DNA of 64,000 bases from Epiperipatus broadwayi (lineage: Eukaryota > Onychophora > Udeonychophora > Euonychophora > Peripatidae), in contig JAQFVV010012420.1 in assembly GCA_028023455.1 (NCBI GenBank), positions 2,356,001-2,420,000 of the forward strand. Direction: 5' to 3'. Both the position numbers and the translations under genes were made by a program. Shown one piece after another: positions 59,376 to 64,000 of the stretch. The notes beneath the pieces are model-generated. The model worked only from the letters and a program-made list of their open reading frames with translations. It had not been told where the DNA came from and searched no databases. The stretch's first letter is position 1; each line of letters opens with the position of its first letter.

Positions 59376-60029
59376 ATTACATATATAAGTGCAGGTATGA
59401 AAAAAACCTGTATTGTAGAAAAATTAATATCTTATTTCATAATTTTCTATCACTATTTAAAGTTAGTAATAACAAGAGGCACTGCTCTCTCACCAACTAC
59501 AATTCCTTAACAAATCTTGTTGAACATCTTTTATTTCACCCCCAAAATGATGAGCTATGTGACTTGTAAAATGGTTTTTATTACTCCTGCAATAATATAC
59601 CAAAATTCTTTATTGTGTCCACACTTATAATTTTTCACTACATCTCACTCTTTAATTCTACAATTTTATTTATTCCAACTTCTATGCTGTTTTTCACTTG
59701 ACTAAATTATATAACTTTGCTTAATTATATATTTTCTAATTACTAGCTTATATAACTTTCTTTATTTCTTCAATATTATCATTTTCTTGAGTTTTTCATC
59801 TTTATAGATTCAACTGCATAATCCAGCAGACATAATTGTAGAATCTATTTTATTTTTTATTATTGTTTACTATGCATTTTCTGGCACAATTCTCTCAACA
59901 CTTCATTATGACTCTTTAATAATAGTTGTTAAAGCAATTTTTTTTCAGTACCAATATATTGTATTATATTTTTGAAACTTTTATCCTTCTCTATAGTTTT
60001 TTTTAAACTTATAGTTACATTTCCTTACA
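59376..60029. other. Unassigned AT-rich DNA, perhaps LINE-derived
   Basis: A reverse-strand reading gives scattered LINE-like composition (VKNSIEVGINKIVELKSEM near 59650), but no diagnostic motif. Confidence 0.35.
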
Positions 60030-61260
60030 TCATCATCATTAAATATTTTTCATAATATTTTACTAAATTTAAATTTTAAACAGTCAATTATTTTAAGCTG
60101 ATTTATTTTAAATATCTTAAAATTAAGATTAATACGTTTTTTTCCTTCTTATATTGTCTTGACTCAACTGAAAATGAATTAGTAAATTGCTAATTTTTTG
60201 TACTGACTATTTGCATACAGACTTTAAAAGACTATTTTCTTATCTCATTCAAGTATATGCCCTCATCAAAGTCAATTAATATTTTAAATTAATATGCAAG
60301 TTCTAGCTTAAATAGTTAGAATTATCAATAGTTAATAGTAACTTAATAGCATTTGTTTATCTTTCCATTAACACATATCTTATATTTTACTGCCTGATAA
60401 TTGTTTCTTGCATTGAATCAATTAAATACATTATAGTTAAAAGTACATATTTTTTGTTAGTCAAAATATAATCTAACTTTTTTGTACATTCCTTTATAAA
60501 AACTTCTATGACTATTTTTATTTCGGACTTTTTACAAAAAAAAAAATAATATGCAGATTTTCTTTCTTTGCAAATTTCATACATTTATATTCTTATACAT
60601 TTCTGCCTCCATATACAATTTTTTTTACAACAGTTTTATCTTTCAATTGTTTTTAATTTTAATATTAAAATCTTCTATGCTCTTTGTAAAGTATAGTTTG
60701 ATTTGATCAAATTATTCTATATATCTAAATAAAAATTCTCTATTTTTTCACCGGAAAAAGAAACTATTGGATCATAAATGAATTATTTGCATTTATTATC
60801 TTCCATTAGATGAATAACTAATATTATATATATGATTAAACCATTAATCTCCACAATGTTATCCGTCCACTATTTATGCCTTTATAAAAAAGTACATTCC
60901 TTTTTTACATCAGTTGTCTTTTTACTTATTTTTTAAAATCAAATGATATCCACTTAATATTAGTCAATTAGGGAACTAAATAAAAATTCATAGAATGGCA
61001 GCCTATATCCACAATCACAGTTTCTTAGCTTCCTCCATTTTAATAACAAATTTCTGCCTTATTGAATGACTTTAACTCTTTCTGGAAATGAGAATCATAA
61101 TTTAGTTTGTATATTATGATTTGCAAATATAAAAGTGATTGATCATTTATGCACATATACTGCCATTCATATTGCCTTTAAGAAAACCCAACTGATATTT
61201 AAATTAAAAACTATCAGGCAACTAAAAAAAAGACTACTGTAATATTTCGTTTTAAACTAG
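60030..61260 (-). mobile_element. LINE (RTE-like) 5' part including endonuclease, relic
   Basis: Collinear with 22810-23790: the TTGTTAGTCAAAATATAATC block (60456 against 22933), CTATGACTATTT (60508), ATTCTCTATTTTTTCACCGG (60736), CCACAATGTT-TCC segment (60851 against 23277), and the 61150-61250 flank. Reverse strand; carries the endonuclease part only, without a conserved RT. Inactive. Confidence 0.65.
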
Positions 61261-61365
61261 AGATAGAAGAGATAAAACCATCACATTAGGCTAATGTATG
61301 TTGATTAGTTGCTTATTCATGTTTTTAGAGTCTCTTGTTATGTGAATAGGATAGAGTTATATCTT

Positions 61366-61458
61366 TTTTTTTATATGTCAAATGTGTTGATGGGAAGCAA
61401 ACTCGGACTAGCTGCTTGGAAGGCAGCTATGCCAACTAATAGGCCACCAATGGTTGAC
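61366..61458 (-). mobile_element. tRNA-derived SINE with 15-bp target duplication
   Basis: ATAGAGTTATATCTT at 61351-61365 and 61459-61473 flanks the element. The reverse strand starts GTCAACCATTGGTGG, with an anticodon-arm hairpin GCTGC-CTTCCAA-GCAGC, a GAGTTTGCTTCCC B-box-like segment, and a poly(A) of eight. Same family as 3478-3591 and 25428-25532. Confidence 0.9.
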
Positions 61459-61499
61459 ATAGAGTTATATCTTGGTTTCAGAAAATATAAAAATTAGTT

Positions 61500-62110
61500 C
61501 TTACAATATACTTATGTTATATGCCCAAGCATCTAATATATGTTGAAAATTATCTTCATCTCTAGTTGCCTTGCCAAATATTATTTTCTTTTTTGAACAC
61601 TTATAGTTAATCACTTTGTTTACATTATCAATCAACTTCTTATCTGCTTTCTATTATACTTCAAAGAATTTGTGATATTTTTTTCAAAATTCTTTTTTTT
61701 TTTTTGTATTAAATTATATTTTTCCATTGATTTTTTTCAATATACATCTCAAAAATCTCAATTTCTCTGCTTCAAACAAAGTTATATTCTACGTAATTTT
61801 AATCGATCCTAGTATAACAATTTGGTTTTGTTCAAAATCTGTTTAACAATTATAATTCTTACCCTAATATCTTTATTACTATCTCTATTATCATACAAAT
61901 AGCTAATCTAAATACCTAAATGCACTATAACTTTCTACCGAACTGTCATTTTAAACTATTACACCAACACCATCTCCCCACCCATATTGTATGTTTAATT
62001 AATAATATATGTTTTGTCACTTTTATATAGAAATCTAACTATCCAAATTATTAATTACAAAAATTATCTTTTTCTTTACTTTTATTAATATTTTTATACA
62101 ATTAATTTGT
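61500..62110 (-). mobile_element. LINE RT C-terminal relic
   Basis: Reverse strand: a VESYSAFRYLD segment (about 61895-61930) fits the FxYLG box. It is followed by FEAEKLRFLRCILKK (about 61740-61785) and KIIFGKATRDEDNFQHILDA (about 61520-61590), as in LINE protein ends. Degraded. Family uncertain. Confidence 0.55.
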
Positions 62111-62817
62111 GCTTTATAGTAAAGTGGTATATTTTCAATTTCAATGATATTATTAATACTTATGATATATATAAAACTTAAAAACAAATACGAAAAGTTC
62201 AAAATGTAACTTTAAAAAAAAATGAAAGTAATAATAGGAATTCATAAGAATCTGAAGCATCAGAAATGACAGAGCCAGACCACAATCCATGGACCAGGAG
62301 CTCCAGAGTCTATAGCTCTATCATTAACCCCAAACATGAAGAACAAACAAGTAATTAATGCAATGTGACACAATGTTTAATATGAGTTCTAAAGAAAACA
62401 ATTCTTAATGTTATTTTAGAACAATAATTTAAACTTAATAAGTAAAAATTATGACAAAATACATATTCTATTATATTCATCTTATTTAAAAGCAGAATAT
62501 AGTTAACAACTTCTGGAAATACTTCATTCATTAACATTTTATCTAATTAACTTTAATTAAGTGACTCAAAAAAGTTTGGAAAATAAGTAAATAAGTTTTG
62601 ATTTAAATTATATAAATTCAGAGGAAACAAATAAAACAAAGTAAATAAATATAGCACTAAATAATGCTTTAATTAAAATAACAATATCACATGACTTTTC
62701 CACATGCTTATTTATAGGTTTCCATAAACAATAAAGCAAGAAACCTGCCTGGAGATAGGAATTGTATAACACTATACCATCTAGTGTCATTGATTACCTC
62801 CAGTTTATGGTAGATAG
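62111..62817. other. AT-rich stretch without recognisable gene
   Basis: A short GC-richer segment at 62255-62330 (CCACAATCCATGGACCAGGAGC) has no recognised identity. Confidence 0.45.
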
Positions 62818-62825
62818 CTCTAGAG

Positions 62826-63329
62826 CAGTGTTCTTGAACTTTTCTGCAGGTCCGCGTGCTAGACGGGCAGTAAAAAATTTGCAATAATAAATAATAAGAG
62901 TTTAAACTTTTAATTAATATAGCCAATTTTTATTTATTTTTTCATCTCATTTGTAGCCAATTAAAAAAAAAAAGAAAACAGAACGAAAACAAAATCTAAT
63001 CAATCATTCATAAATTAATTTGTTTTTCTAGTTATCATAGATGTTTATGAGGGGGGGGGGGGTAGAATTAAATTTTTTATTACTTTTCTAAAAAAATTAA
63101 AAAAAAAGTTTTTTATTATATAAACTCCATATATATATATAAAACTTTATCTTATATATTTAACATTGTTGTTTTGATCAGTTATAACAATTATGCTTAT
63201 CTTTAAAAAAATTTATTTATATATAGACTTCTGCTGGTCTGCGAAATCTTATCCTTATTTTTTGCTGGTCCGCGGAACCTTATCATTATTTTTACCGCTC
63301 CGCAGGTGTGAAAAGGTTGAAGACCACTG
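62826..63329. mobile_element. hAT-type DNA transposon, non-autonomous, 504 bp
   Basis: Ends CAGTG...CACTG. The left end CAGTGTTCTTGAACTTTTCTGCAGG pairs imperfectly with the right end (reverse complement CAGTGGTCTTCAACCTTTTCACACC). A perfect 8-bp target duplication CTCTAGAG lies at 62818-62825 and 63330-63337. The 3' side has two GCTGGTC(T/C)GCG repeats. It contains a G run (63047-63061) and no transposase frame, so a hAT transposase from elsewhere would move it. Confidence 0.92.
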
Positions 63330-63337
63330 CTCTAGAG

Positions 63338-64000
63338 TATGGCTAATACTTATCCTTGGTTAATTAAAATAAATTAACAAACTATTATTTTTGAAAAATG
63401 ATTGGGTTTTATTATAAATTATAAAATTATTATTAAAGATATTAACAGAATTTTTTATAATTTAATTACAGAAATTAAGGATAGTGAAATGCATGCATTT
63501 AAGGTAATCCATTCTAGATCTTCAGTCTAGTACAAAATTACCATCTAGCATACATATTTAAACAAAAAACATATAAAATCGAAAATATAATTATAAAATT
63601 AAGTATAAAATTAATTGCCATAATGAATATGCAAATTTGAAAGTTCAATTTTAATAAAAATGAAATCCAAAAAAAAAAAAAAAAGCTTAACTTTATCATA
63701 ATACTGTTTAGGAAATTTTTTAAAATTTGAGACCACCTGCCAGATGTGACATATAAACATGCAAGAAAATTAGATTGCAGTAAACTGAATGTGACAAATA
63801 TATCTGAAGTTCTGAAGATCTCTATAATATTTTGTACATAGCCAACGATGTCCAATATTGCATTTGTATTAGTTGAATTAGCCATTCTGCTCTCTCTTGA
63901 ATATTCTTTCTCTCTTGATACCAGATTTATTTACTTTACATAATTTTCTTAATCTGTTTTTTTGCCTAATATATATACATAGCAGCATAGTATAAAAATG
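63338..64000. other. AT-rich stretch without recognisable gene
   Basis: A reverse-strand frame at 63538-63885 (115 codons) starts MANSTNTNAILDIVGYVQNI and is hydrophobic in its second half. Two-thirds is F/I/L from AT bias. No motif recognised; a real exon cannot be excluded. Confidence 0.35.

Overview
The window is strongly AT-rich (about three quarters A+T by eye) invertebrate-type nuclear DNA, dense in decayed mobile elements. No operons, rRNA, intact tRNA or complete host gene is visible. Two short open stretches (34468-34628 + and 35026-35238 -) might be single exons of a host gene, with weak support. The mix of Penelope-like elements (PLEs) with GIY-YIG endonuclease tails, RTE-like LINEs, tRNA-derived SINEs, a Ty3-type gag relic and a hAT element suits a metazoan such as a lophotrochozoan, flatworm, cnidarian or chelicerate. 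I cannot name the species.

Layout. 1-1125: LINE broken by an inversion, then a compound tetranucleotide microsatellite. 1500-9300: foldback, a SINE and mostly featureless DNA. 9590-14870: inverted PLE dimer, GC-richer satellite-like block, PLE tail palindrome and a PLE RT/GIY-YIG relic. 16990-17780: LINE 3' end with internal tandem copies. 17860-21420: two PLE copies head to head, the right one carrying a nested PLE insertion with a 7-bp target duplication. 21480-23680: most complete LINE (endonuclease plus RT, reverse strand). 24290-27740: foldback split by a SINE, then a head-to-head tandem array of units of about 0.46-0.5 kb. 27740-29450: PLE with a LINE lodged in its linker. 30830-32400: foldbacks. 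38200-41610: PLE tails and a LINE 3' end. 42600-43450: Ty3-type gag relic. 46892-51442: LTR retrotransposon with a coiled-coil ORF and no polymerase. 51637-51775 and 56087-56387: palindromic elements. 56490-62110: LINE fragments and a SINE. 62826-63329: hAT element with perfect 8-bp target duplication.

The most interesting result is on the reverse strand at 56200-56254: a nearly canonical type I hammerhead ribozyme (CTGACGA, stem II, GAAA, self-complementary CTAG stem III, then a UC cleavage site), lying in the loop of a 301-bp palindrome. At the tails of PLE copies elsewhere (9690-9731, 10416-10457, 13324-13368, 13390-13434, 13482-13526, 17874-17920, 21340-21384) a hammerhead-like fold recurs. 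It keeps stem I, stem II, GAAA and a short stem III but has a different, longer 5' core (ATGATTATGA-like in place of CTGANGA). Most of these copies sit in inverted dimers with tails facing outward. PLEs are known to carry hammerheads; the altered core and the dimer architecture are what deserve study.
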